Origin: Pholis gunnellus
Lineage: Eukaryota; Chordata; Actinopteri; Perciformes; Pholidae
NCBI GenBank assembly: GCA_910591455.2
Contig: OU342819.1
Coordinates: 19,708,262 to 19,772,261, forward strand
Direction: 5' to 3'
DNA: 64,000 nt
Below, in pieces: positions 17,000-27,801 of the stretch. The notes beneath the pieces were generated by a model. The model searched no databases. It saw nothing but the letters and a program-made list of their open reading frames with translations, and was not told where the DNA came from. The first letter of the stretch is position 1; each line of letters starts with the position of its first letter. Position numbers and translations under genes: made by a program.

Positions 17000-17830
17000 G
17001 TGTGTATGATGATGTGTTGATTGTGTGTTTATATTTGTGTGTCTCTATGCTTTTATGTAGATCTTAAGATCTTTGTGTCCTGGTTGTTGTGTTTGATATC
17101 TTTCATTTTGTGTGTGTACGTTGTGTGTCTGTATTCATGTGCGTTGTCTGGGTGTGTACTCTTGTGTCTATGTGTTCACATTTTTCACCTTATGTGTGTG
17201 CGTGTGTGTGTTTAACTTTGTCTTTAGGCAATGTGTTTGATTTGTGTCTGTGTTCATGTCTTTGGATGTTACAGTCAGACCATTCTCCTGAACAATGACG
17301 TTCCCAACAAACCTGCATCGTGCAAAAGCCTTTGTAACGCGGGAGAAAATACGTTTCCCTCGAGACGTAATTGAGAGACGGGGTTGATTTACTTTCATTT
17401 ATATCTTTTTCTGTCGTTGAATCTTGTGTTCATGCTTTGTCTCTTTGTGTCCGTCTGTTTAGATTTTGTGTGTTTTCTTGTTCATGTGTTTATGTGGACG
17501 TGTGCCTTTATGTCGACGTCTTTCATTCATATCTTTTGTGTCTGTGTTCGTATGTTGAATCTTGTATTTGTGCTCCTTTTTATATTTTTTGTGTCTTTTT
17601 TGTGTCTTACAAACGTGTATTTTTGGGTCTAAGTGTTGTCTTTCATTCATATCTTTTGTGTCTGTGTTGACTCGTTACATCTTGTGTCGATGTGTGTGTC
17701 CGTCTGTTTGATTATATGGACGTCTACCTTTTTTATGTGTGTGTGCGTTTCTTTGTGTGTGCTTGTGTTTTAGTATGTGTGTGTGTGGATGTATACCCGT
17801 TAGCCTGTAATTGTGTGTGTCTATATATAC

Positions 17831-17865
<35 letters not shown>

Positions 17866-18430
17866 TGTGGGAGGTGTATATATGTGGGTTTGTGGTATGT
17901 ATGTGTGTAATTTTATGCATCATCAGTGTGTGCGTGTGTGTGTTTATTTATATATGAAGTGAGTATTTTCTGCACACACACACACAACTGTATGAATGTG
18001 TGTGCGTGTGTTCTTGTATCCAGTGAAACACACACACGCACACACACACACACACACACCTTCATCTCTGACATAACTGGTTACCATGCATACTGTGCGT
18101 CTGACTATTATGGGGTGTTCTTTGTTTTGTCACGATGTGCCCTGGTATGGAATGGGAGGGGGGAGGGGAACAGGGTGTGTGTGTGTTAGCGTGCGCGTAT
18201 GCATGTGCGTGGACTGAAGGGGGGGTTTGTGTGTTTTGGTGTGTGTGTAGAGAAGGGGGGGGGCAGCAGGGAAAAGGGTGTGTGTGTGTGTGTGTGTGTT
18301 TGCATGTCGAGCAGAGGATTGGGTGGGGGTTGGGTGTGCGTGTCTGCGCGGACGTGCGAGCATATAATGTGTGCATGAGAGAGAGTGAGCGAGTGCACGC
18401 ATGTGTTTTTGAGAAGGTAAGAGGGCGAGG
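17000..18430. repeat. GT-rich low-complexity region
   Basis: The + strand is heavily skewed to TG dinucleotides and TGTGTnnTG words for about 1.4 kb, with (GT)n at 17829-17858 and 18278-18299 and a (CA)n patch near 18040. Degenerate tandem phrases such as TTTCATTCATATCTTTTGTG recur at 17520 and 17640. Long frames here are repeat artefacts; no gene is supported. Confidence 0.75.
18106..18117 (-). promoter_or_regulatory. Isolated ZNF410-type site, 1 mismatch
   Basis: TATTATGGGGTG differs at one base from TATTATGGGATG. It is about 10.6 kb upstream of the chd4 ATG, with an imperfect X-box-like GTTACCATGCATAC 13 bp before it (18080-18093). Being single and imperfect, it is weaker evidence than the clusters nearer the gene. 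Confidence 0.4.
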
Positions 18431-18431
18431 T

Positions 18432-18442
18432 AAAATGGCGGC
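18432..18442 (+). promoter_or_regulatory. YY1-like AAAATGGCGGC site
   Basis: AAAATGGCGGC matches the classical YY1 core. A related ATGATGGCGGC is at about 21564 near the distal ZNF410-type cluster. Short motif only; no direct evidence of binding. Confidence 0.3.
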
Positions 18443-18479
18443 TCGTGTGTGTGCGTGCATGCAGGCCTCTCAGGTATAA

Positions 18480-21360
18480 TTTAAAAGTACAGAATAATCC
18501 TTTTTCCTACTTGTGCTCACATCCTCGTGTCTTCATTAACTATTCATTCAGCGTGTGCTTTTCAAAGGTGTTGCGTTCAAGAGTTCTGATTTGTTGTCGT
18601 GTTTGCTCCTCACGTCTGGCCCGACCGCAGCTCGACGACGGGAGTTAGTGGCGTAAACACAGAACTTGAAGAGAGCAGAAACTGCTAGAACACCTAAAGA
18701 TATCACTTCCTGTAACTTGGAGGTTTAAAATTAAAGTGATTCATTGACTGTGCGGCCTTTTATTGCATGCTTTACACCATTCATTAAAAAAACATCACCA
18801 CGATACGAGACTTTCTTGCTCCTTCCTTCCAAGCAGCCTTTCGGTTTCCATTCGTTTCTGTGTGGCATAAAATGTTCCTTTGTGGATTCCGTTGAGTTGT
18901 ACAATCCATCAGAATCAGTTCAGTCTGCATCAAGTTATTGGTGTCAGAATGATCCTCCAGCACATCGTTCCAACCTTAAAGCTACTGCAAAGAACTTTCA
19001 TTTTGTGTAGATTTTGGCGATCCCTGTGGTATAAAGTGGTAGTGTTTCCAAGCACCAGAGTCCCTTCAGAAAACCTCTCATTTTAATGCAGCAGGAGTCT
19101 TGACAGTCTGCCCGGTTCAGTCCTGGTTCTGGTTTCTACCGTGCCTCCCTTCCCTCCAGCGGACCCAACAACACGTCCTGGGTCTCTAGTGGCGTGGTGT
19201 CGGTGTCGGCTCCCAGCGGGGATATAACTATATAGAAATAGTCAATCTTCTCACTGATGGCCTTGTTGACTTATGTGGGTCATAGAGAGGCATCAGTATT
19301 AAACTGAGACTGTTTCATAACCAGTTAAAAGCTCCTCGCAGTGACTTTAATATGGGATTAATAGGACTGCTTGTAGGCAGAGAGCTGAGAAATCTGAATC
19401 TGAAAAAACGCCAAATCTTGCTCCTCAAAACCAAGACACATCTGTCAGCTAAATTGAGATAAACTGCAAATTAGTCATAAAACGTGACCTTCCTGTGACA
19501 CCACAACAGGAAACAAGCAGGAAATAAGTTTAATATGTCAAAGATGGAGTTTGAAAATGACATACCAATGCTTAAACATACAAAAAAGATCTCTCTCTTG
19601 CAAATGAATGCATGCTGTTTCCAACATTACGTGACAGTGCGTGACTAGTGCATGAGTTGACAAGAAGACATGATCCCTGAATGACATTATATATGATATA
19701 CACCGATCGTTGTATGTAAAACACTGCCGATCGGATGGGCGTGGACAGCTGTGACAAACAAAACTAACATCCAGTTTGGCTGAAATTGTGTAAAAGATAT
19801 AATTGAATAACAGGATAACAATGCACTTGACACAAGCGACCTCGCAGACTGAGAGAGAGAGAGAGAGGGAGAGGGAGAGGGCGAGAGAGAGAGAGAGAGA
19901 GAGGGAGAGAGAGGGCGCCATCAGACTCTGGCGTCACCGCTCCACTCCTCTTCCCATCAGCCAACTCTGCCATTGATTTCTCCAGTGATCAGTATGTACA
20001 GCTCCCGACGTCCTTGCACCGTGACTTTGACGTTTTGACGCAGCTGCAAACACACGATTAAGTGACTGCACCTTGGATGAGAACACGCAGTCCTGATTAA
20101 GATCGTGATTTATAATATCCAATACAGATGTCAGGAAATCCTGTGATGGAGGACTTTTTGATGAGTTAAGAGTCATGGATGGAGCGCACGTCTATCTCTG
20201 CAGGTATACAAAGAAAACAGTTAAATAGCCTCATGAAAACCTCACTGAAGACGCAGATCACAGCTCATATTTGTCACTGTGTTGACACAACACTTATTTG
20301 GAGTTTATTGGAATTGTGGAGCTTTAATTTGGATAAATACAGATCTGAAATTGTGGACACGTTAGAATCCGAACAGTAAGCCACTGGGAAAAACTCACAA
20401 TGCAGAATTGGAACTAATCAACTGGATCTGGATCAGTTGGCTTCAACAGCAAAAGAAACAAACAACAGCTTTACTTTCTTAAATTAATATCAGATATCAG
20501 AACACGGCTTCGAACTAAAAGGTTCACTTAGTGACGAAGCTGTTCGTGCCCCGTGTGAAACGAGACGTCTACGTTGATTTTTTTTTTGTCACGTAAGTGC
20601 TGTACATAAGTAACGCTACTTCCGTAGTTATTTGAACCCGAACCACATCTTTATATAAACGCAACTTAGTATTTCACGGTGTCTTCCTAAACCGTACTAA
20701 GTATTTTTACGATCTTTTCCTGAATCTAAGTATTTCACGATCTTTTCCTGAACCGTAGTATTTTTACGATCTTTTCCTAAACCCAAAAAAGTATTTTTAC
20801 GATCTTTTCCTGAACCTAACTAAGTATTTCACGATCTTTTCCTAAACCCAACAAAGTATTTTTACGATCTTTTCCAGAATCTAACTAAGTATTTCACGAT
20901 CTTTTCCTAAACCCAACAAAGTATTTTTACGATCTTTTCCTGAACCTAACTAAGTTGCTTCCTGTAAAGATGAAAGTTTAGAAAAGACTGTATACTACAT
21001 GTAGCGGGAATTGAAAATTGTTGCTGGACTTTCGTAGGAAACGAAAAGGTAACTTTTTCTTAAGATATCACACGAACCGTTGACCGAGGTGCAGCGGTTC
21101 ACAACCTGTTTGTTTTTGCTTGTGACCCCACTTCAACCTGCAGTTTCAACCAAAAAAGCAGTTTTTACTTCTCAGAATATATCAGTAGAAGGACTTTTAG
21201 AAGCCGGATGTAAGTCTTGTGTAACAGATTTTATTTGTCGTAGGACCGCCGGAGGATGCACCGATCCGGTATCGGCGCCGACAGTGAAGTTTATTAAGTG
21301 GATCTAGTGTCTGGTTTGATTTTGTAATAACCAAGACACATGTGGTTCAGAATGAATAAA
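18480..21360. other. Intergenic, no gene recognised
   Basis: Apart from a GA-rich patch at 19848-19916 and the minisatellite at 20655-20955, this is unique-looking AT-rich sequence with only short random ORFs. No splice-linked coding chain or structured RNA was found. Confidence 0.55.
20655..20955. repeat. Minisatellite, ~30-bp unit
   Basis: About ten units of the pattern GTATTTnACGATCTTTTCC plus CTGAACCTAACTAA or TAAACCCAACAAA. The two unit types alternate, giving a ~60-bp higher-order repeat. A relative of the unit (GCCTAAACCTAACGAAGTA) occurs as a single copy near position 95, so the unit also exists dispersed. Confidence 0.85.
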
Positions 21361-21380
21361 ACTGTAGGTCTGTTTCTCAC

Positions 21381-21383
<3 letters not shown>

Positions 21384-21431
<48 letters not shown>

Positions 21432-21599
21432 CCCCTGTTTGACAAAGTGCGATGAAGACGTCACAGATAGGAAGGCCGGGTATTTTGAGCCTCTTTAAGT
21501 GGCTGCCGTTTGGAGAGACATACTGTACTCTGCACTTCAGGAGCCTATAAGACAGGAAATGATGATGGCGGCGGTGTGGGAGGGGGGGGGGGGGGCTGT

Positions 21600-21647
<48 letters not shown>

Positions 21648-21988
21648 GCGAATTAGCTGTGTGATTATTATGGAGCAGCGGGCCAAACAGTGAAGAAAGG
21701 AGGAGGTGGTGGGCAGACGAGTGCATATTATGGGATGTCTGTGTTGTCAGGAAGGGGGAGGGGCGAAGGCAGTGAAGTAAGAAGGCGGTGTGGGGGGGGA
21801 GTATTATGGTCTGGCACAGGCCCGTTTTTGTGTGAGGTGGCTCTCCCCCCTCCCCCCCATCCCACACCAGCTTTGTGTGTGTGCGTGTGTGTGTGTGTCT
21901 GTGCATTAAAACTCGACTGTAACGAACGCACGACGGGGAAATGGTATCCGTCTTCAGGTGCAGAGTGACTCACAGTCAAGGAGGTATC

Positions 21989-22050
<62 letters not shown>
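21384..22050. repeat. Three long (GA)n tracts with poly-G between
   Basis: GA runs at about 21384-21428, 21601-21643 and 21990-22050, with a 14-G run at about 21581-21594 and other G runs. All purines are on the + strand. The distal ZNF410-type cluster lies between the second and third tracts. Confidence 0.93.
21666..21813 (-). promoter_or_regulatory. Distal ZNF410-type site cluster upstream of chd4
   Basis: Three sites lie within 150 bp in one orientation: TATTATGGAGCA (21666), TATTATGGGATG (21726, exact reverse complement of CATCCCATAATA) and TATTATGGTCTG (21802). They are 6.9-7.0 kb upstream of the chd4 ATG. The arrangement recalls the far-upstream ZNF410 enhancer reported for mammalian CHD4. 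The motif match is seen; binding and function are inferred. Confidence 0.7.
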
Positions 22051-22051
<1 letters not shown>

Positions 22052-22059
22052 CAGCACAA

Positions 22060-23340
22060 AGACACAGAGGCAGAGTGGCTGCTGGGAATTCATCAAAAAA
22101 CTTCTGAGCACAATACACTCCCTGTGCCCCCCCCCCCCACGCACCACCACCCCATCCCCCATCATGTAAATTATTGAGGCAGCGATTCGTTATATTCACT
22201 GCAGTTAACCAAGATTATGAGTTTTTTACGTCGCCTGACATGGAAGCTCGATATAGGAAATTGGGTTAAAAACAGATGTTACAGATGTTGTCGCAACTGG
22301 ATTTGGGCTTTCGGCCCAGCTGTGATTTAGGAGGGAGCACAAGGGTGCTCTCGCCTTGATAGAGAAATATTACGAAAGACTGGTGAATTGGGAAATCTCA
22401 ATGTGCAATTAGGCAACAGAAGATTTGCTCGGAGATTCAATCCGTAGGTTTCTGATTACAGAAAAGAGAGAAAAGCAGCAAAGTAAATGTCTGGCGGTGT
22501 GTTTATTTTTAATAACTTCAGTGAGCTTTTCGTTTAGCGCCACCAGCCGGTCAAAGTTTCCACTTATCCAGTGAGTGTCTCGTTACTACTGGATGTGTTG
22601 GGTCTTGGTTCCCAGAGGATGCATCCTAATGACTTTCCACCATGAGGTTGGTATTTTGGGGCTTTTTTCACCTAAGCTCAGATCAAACAAGCCTTTAAAT
22701 TAAAATACATCAAATTTACAAGGCAAGCAGTTTACATGAAGCACCGATTAAATGCCGTGACAGCTATTGAATGGATTGTCATTTCACTCTCTCTCTTTGA
22801 CAGGATTGTTAGGTATGCCTTTGTCTTGTTTGAATTAACTTTATTGGAATTTGTCAGCGGACAAAAGACGACTTGGGGTTTTCCGTGCTTATGTTCAGTG
22901 TGAGCAGCCACGTCATTGCCAGACAATTTGATTTGTACGGTGTGAACATAAAAGGTTCTGGACGGTTAAAAAACATGTTGCGTGGGTGAACACGACCGTT
23001 AGAGATGAATAAAAACAAAGTGTCTTCTTGCTTGATTAATCACTTCAACAATAACTATTCTTTTTACTACAGTGATCTTAATAAATATATATAAAGGTGA
23101 GACGGGAGAACTCCAGAACATCCGAGCCGTCCGGGACATCCCAACAGAAACGCAGGCGTACCAACCTAATTTCCCGCTTATTTTTTTGTATCTCTTTGTC
23201 ATTTTTTGTTTGTTCCCTCCATCTGTCAGCCGACACGCTGTGTGTTATCTCGCATGGCAGACATGTTGGATCTGATAAAAAAAACAATTTTTGCACTTTT
23301 TCTTGTCATCCAGTTGCAGCTTCAGAGCGAGAGTCCTGCA
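22060..23340. other. Intergenic, nothing recognised
   Basis: A poly-C run near 22127, then unique-looking sequence. No gene-like open frame and no ZNF410-type motif were seen on either strand. Confidence 0.5.
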
Positions 23341-23358
23341 GCCGGAGACGGTGGGAGG

Positions 23359-23399
<41 letters not shown>

Positions 23400-23551
23400 C
23401 GAGGAAGTCAAGAAGTATTATGGTATGCGTTTTGACTTACACGATAATCTGACCCCGCCTGTAACCCCCCCCCTCCACCACCGCCACCACCCCTCTGCTT
23501 ATCTCCATGGCGACCAGGAGCACTATTATGGTCTGTAGTCACCCCCCCCCC

Positions 23552-23593
<42 letters not shown>
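23359..23593. repeat. Poly-G run, then poly-C and (CA)n
   Basis: About 40 consecutive G at 23360-23399, C runs around 23466 and 23541, then (CA)n to 23592. These simple tracts directly flank ZNF410-type sites at 23416 and 23524. Homopolymers this long are prone to sequencing and assembly error. Confidence 0.9.
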
Positions 23594-23594
<1 letters not shown>

Positions 23595-23661
23595 CCCTCC
23601 CCTCCTGCTCCTCCTTTTTTCCTTTTTGCCTCAGAAATGATATTATTATCATTATGGGATA
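23416..23661 (-). promoter_or_regulatory. Middle ZNF410-type site cluster upstream of chd4
   Basis: TATTATGGTATG (23416), TATTATGGTCTG (23524) and CATTATGGGATA (23650) all share the orientation of the other clusters. They lie 5.0-5.3 kb upstream of the chd4 ATG. Two X-box-like elements lie in or beside the cluster: ATCTCCATGGCGACC (23501) and GTTTCTATGACAAC (23717). Confidence 0.65.
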
Positions 23662-23716
23662 TGCAATTCTGCGAGTGTTGGGGGGGATGGGAGGGGCCTC
23701 AAGAGCCGTGCACGAG

Positions 23717-23730
23717 GTTTCTATGACAAC
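23717..23730 (+). promoter_or_regulatory. RFX X-box-like site
   Basis: GTTTCTATGACAAC fits the imperfect palindrome GTNNCY-AT-RGNAAC bound by RFX factors. It is 56 bp downstream of the last middle-cluster ZNF410-type site. Inferred from motif only. Confidence 0.45.
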
Positions 23731-24039
23731 TGCCCCCAGTATCCCTCTGATTGGTGATTATAGGATTTTCCCCCCCCCTCCCCGCCGCCCCCCTCCCCTC
23801 ATCTTACCCCCCCCCCCCCCCTCCCTAAATGCACACATGAACACTGTGTCCATAGTCAAGGAAAAAGGAGATGTGTGGGGGAGGGGAGGATGGGGGGGGG
23901 GGAGAAAGAGAGAAATACAGATAAAAAAGAAAGACAAGAGAAGTAGTTGATTGTCTTTGTGTGGGCCGACGTGAGAGGTTATGACGGAGAGGGAAAGAGC
24001 ACCGCCGCCATCGGTGGTGGGACAAAGAAAACACGTCCA

Positions 24040-24110
24040 GAAGAGAAGGAAAGGAAATGAGAAGAGAAGGAAAGGAGATGAGAAGAGAAGGAAAGGAGAT
24101 GAGTCAGAGC
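24040..24110. repeat. Short GAGAAGAGAAGGAAAGGA tandem
   Basis: Three copies of an 18- to 19-bp purine unit (GAAAGGARATGAGAAGAGAAG). The rest of 23830-24530 shows no gene. Confidence 0.75.
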
Positions 24111-24532
24111 CGACTGTAGATCCATCCAGTCCAGACCAGAGGGAGGGAGGAAGGTGAAAGGAGAGAGGCCTTCAGCTGAAGGAGAGGCAGCTCGAAGAGG
24201 GTTAAAAACCAAAGTGTCGGGGCTGCTGCCACGAATGTGCTGACGTGAATCATTTTGTCAGTGGATTAATGAATCCGCCGTGGATTAAAAAGCAATCTCA
24301 TGCCGGTACAAATTGTCCAATTTCACAGGTATAGCGTGACACAAATGGCGTCGGTGTGCGTTGCAGGGTAATAAAAAATATCCGTTATCTCACGGTGGAA
24401 TGATCACCGCAGTGTTTTTTCTTTCCTGCACAATAAGCCATTCATAATGACTGACTAATGCACGATCACCCTGGGAAATTACCAGCAGCTGTTGGTCTTC
24501 GCTTGCTTGCAAGTTTCCCTCCAGACCTGATG

Positions 24533-25705
24533 TTCTTCTATATGTTCTGCATTATATTCTCCTTTATATTCTCCTTTATATTCTCCATTATATTCTCCTT
24601 TATATTCTCCATTATGTTCTCATATATATTCTGCTTTATATTCTCCTTTATATTCTTCTTTATATTCTCCTTTATATTCTCCATTATATTCTCCATTATA
24701 TTCTCATATATATTCTTCTTTATATTCTTCTTTATGTTCTCCTTTATATTCTCCTTTATATTCTCCTTTATATTCTCCATTATATTCTCATATATATTCT
24801 TCTTTATATTCTTCTATATATTCTTCTTTATATTCTCCTTTATATTCTCCTTTATATTCTCCTTTATATTCTCCATTATATTCTCCTTTATATTCTCCAT
24901 TATGTTCTCATATATATTCTGCTTTATATTCTCCTTTATATTCTTCTTTATATTCTCCTTTATATTCTCCATTATATTCTCCATTATATTCTCATATATA
25001 TTCTTCTTTATATTCTTCTTTATGTTCTCCTTTATATTCTCCTTTATATTCTCCTTTATATTCTCCATTATATTCTCATATATATTCTTCTTTATATTCT
25101 TCTATATATTCTTCTTTATATTCTCCTTTATAGTCTCCTTTATGTTCTCATATATATTCCTCTTTATATTCTTCTTTATATTCTCCTTTATAGTCTCCTT
25201 TATGTTCTTCAATATGTTCTCCTTTATGTTCTCCTTTATATTCTCCTTTATATTCTCCTTTATATTCTCCTTTATATTCTCCTTTATGTTCTCATATATA
25301 TTCCTCTTTATATTCTTCTTTATATTCTCCTTTATAGTCTCATATATATTCTCTTTTATGTTCTCCTTTATAGTCTCCTTTATGTTCTTCTATATGTTCT
25401 CCTTTATATTCTCATATATATTCTTCTTTATAGTCTCCTTTATGTTCTTCAATATGTTCTTCTTTATATTCTTTATATTCTCTTACATATTGTCCTTTAT
25501 ATTGTCCTATATATTCTCTTTTATATTCTCCTTTACATCCTCCTTTTTATTCTCCTTTACATTCTCCTTTATGTTTTCATATATATTCTCTTTTATATTC
25601 TCCTTTACATCCTTTTTATTCTCCTTTACATTCTCCTTTATTTTTTCATATATATTCTCCTTTATATTCTCTTTTATATTCTCCTTTACATCCTTTTTAT
25701 TCTCC
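24533..25705. repeat. 1.17-kb minisatellite of 12-bp TATATTCTCCTT units
   Basis: About 95 units of a 12-bp sequence (TTTATATTCTCC and variants TTC, CAT, ATG). Because 12 is a multiple of 3 and the unit lacks in-frame stops, the + frame stays open for 475 codons and the - frame also opens. A block of about 240 bp is repeated almost exactly 288 bp later (- strand frames at 24538-24780 and 24814-25068 encode the same peptide phase), showing higher-order duplication. I do not call a protein. Confidence 0.93.
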
Positions 25706-25889
25706 ATATTCTCCAAATGTTTGACGGTTCGATGCCCTAACACGCCGTTTATCACGTGCCAACTATCACGAGCACAGCGTCCATCTTTCATTCCTTCAAG
25801 CACTTTCTGGAAAAGGTCGACGTTGCGATGTTTGTGCTTATCCCCAAAAAAACCTTCTGATCTCCAAGTCCTTCATGATGATTAAAAGT

Positions 25890-27480
25890 CGGTGTGTTTC
25901 TCTTTCCGATCACAAATGTTGCGCTCTATAAATGTTCAAAGGATGCTCCTGAAACCAGAATGATATCAACACATCCCATGTTTTTAATCATAAAATCTGC
26001 TAAATCAGGCCTAGTTCAGAATATCCAAACGGAATATGATGTTTACATGAGCCACAATATTCTTGTATTTGGAATAATAGTGTAATATGAAGTATAAACG
26101 TAGTCAACGACTCTTGTTCTTGGTACCAACTCAGTCGAGGTTTAAAAAAGTTTTTAGGTAACACGACCCAGATTTGTTTTTAAACAAACACGACACAAAC
26201 GGAACGACGTCCATTAAAAGAAACTAGCAAACACACAGCGTCGACCAATCAGATACGTACGAGTGCACATTCTAGTAAATTGTGTGTATTTCTAATGATT
26301 ACCTTTACGATCTTTAACTTTGTAAAAAATATATTAGCAGTGTTTTAGTCAGGTTTAGGTGTATGAATATATATCACATATTGGGTATTGCAATATTTAT
26401 TATTTTGTACTATGTTTCCTCTCTTTTTGGATTGATGTTCTTTTGCTTTAATTCTTATTATATAATGCTTTAATTTTTCATATTTGTTTTATGTTTATCA
26501 GCTGTGGATATAGTTACCTGTGATCATTGAGCCGATGTTTTATCTTTGCTCCATGACGGTGTATAAATAAACTCCCTCTAAAGTAATGTGCACATACTTT
26601 TGGCTTCTACTCTGGTGAAACAGCTGTTACAAATTCTTTTTTTTGCACACTTGTGGATGACTCAAGAGATTTTGTCCTGCAGTGCAACAACAACAACAAC
26701 AACAATGACAACGCACAACTGAAGCTTCTCAGCCCCCCCCCCCCCCCCCCCCCCGAAAATAAATAGCTGACATGTACTGTTGACCCCCCCCCCCCCCACC
26801 CTCCATGTCACTCAGAAGCCTCTCTGTCCCACTAAGCATTAAACCGTTCTCCACAGTCAAAATGCTCTACACTCAGTTAATGGTGGGAAAAAACACTGTC
26901 TAGGACCCAGACGTTTTTCCCACCATTGACTGCAATGCATTTTCCAAAAGCAGCCTGTGGAGCAAAGTGTGTGTGTGTGTGTGATTGTAGCAGACAGCTT
27001 AACTCAGCTGTTGGCTCTTGTACTTCTGTGCTCCCTGTTCCTTGTTTTGATGGGGGGGGGGGGGGACTTGAAGGTTGTGGCTACAGCTTGACCTTAGTGA
27101 CCCTCCACCCTGCAGGGCCGACTCTTTAACCCCTCACACTGACCTGCTCCTAAAATCACAGGCGCCTGCCTCTTCAGGCCTTCAGGTGAGCTCATGATCA
27201 GGTGATAACATGATCAGGTGAGTCATGCGTAGCCTCATATTTTAGGGTTACACCTGGGTCACCCTAACTTTCACCTGGGTCACCCCCCCCTCCCCCCTAA
27301 GGTGCGTTTTTTTAAAAATGTTAAGTCATCATGCGTTGCATTGCATCCACACCCCGTGCAGCCGGACTCATATATACAGTACGGTGCCTGCGCATACATG
27401 CAAACATGCACACTCAAGTTAAGCAGTCATGTGACACACACAGTTGCCATGTGACGGCTTTTCCTTTTTTTTTCTTTTTT
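25890..27480. other. Intergenic with poly-C tracts and one long hairpin
   Basis: No gene is supported. It contains poly-C runs at about 26732-26754 and 26785-26797, a (CAA)n patch near 26690, a poly-G run near 27052 and an inverted repeat with 19-bp arms at 26874-26932. CACCTGGGTCACC occurs twice at 27250-27290. Confidence 0.6.
26874..26932. repeat. Inverted repeat, 19-bp arms, 21-nt loop
   Basis: Left arm CAGTTAATGGTGGGAAAAA (26874-26892) pairs with TTTTTCCCACCATTGACTG (26914-26932) with one mismatch. It could form a stable hairpin in RNA or a cruciform. No known RNA family is recognised. Confidence 0.75.
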
Positions 27481-27485
27481 TTCTC

Positions 27486-27489
<4 letters not shown>

Positions 27490-27519
<30 letters not shown>
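27490..27519. repeat. (CT)n microsatellite
   Basis: CT run of about 30 bp just upstream of the proximal ZNF410-type cluster. Confidence 0.9.
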
Positions 27520-27521
<2 letters not shown>

Positions 27522-27616
27522 CTCTGTTTTTGGAGTTATGCTTATTGAGGGATGTCAGTGACTGCGCTCATTACTATTATGGGATGCCACACGGGGGTGG
27601 GAGGGGTGGAGGGGGG

Positions 27617-27630
27617 GTCTCCATGGTAAC
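27617..27630 (+). promoter_or_regulatory. RFX X-box-like site in the proximal cluster
   Basis: GTCTCCATGGTAAC fits the X-box consensus GTNNCCATGGNAAC at every fixed position. It lies 30 bp from the first proximal ZNF410-type site. A second half-like GGTTGCTATGG follows at 27634. Confidence 0.55.
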
Positions 27631-27759
27631 CACGGTTGCTATGGGAGGGGGTGGGGGGGGTGCATGGAGGAATGGGGAAGAGACTGTAGCAGAGGGGGGG
27701 GTGACTATTATGGTCTGTACGTTGCAAGGTAACTATGCAGAGTGGGGGAGGGGTGACTG

Positions 27760-27761
<2 letters not shown>

Positions 27762-27800
<39 letters not shown>
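27762..27800. repeat. (GT)n microsatellite inside the proximal cluster
   Basis: About 39 bp of GT between the second and third proximal ZNF410-type sites, followed by GAGGAGGAGG. Confidence 0.95.

Positions 27801-27801
<1 letters not shown>

Noticed and set aside
17000..18480. Minus-strand Thr/His-rich ORFs
   Set aside because: Products of GT-rich low-complexity DNA.
21304..22165. Minus-strand Ser/Leu-rich ORFs of 145-200 aa
   Set aside because: They are (CT)n complement of the GA tracts.
24458..25885. 475-codon open frame of FIFS repeats
   Set aside because: It is the 12-bp minisatellite read through; the opposite strand is open too, composition is purely repetitive and no splice or start context supports it.
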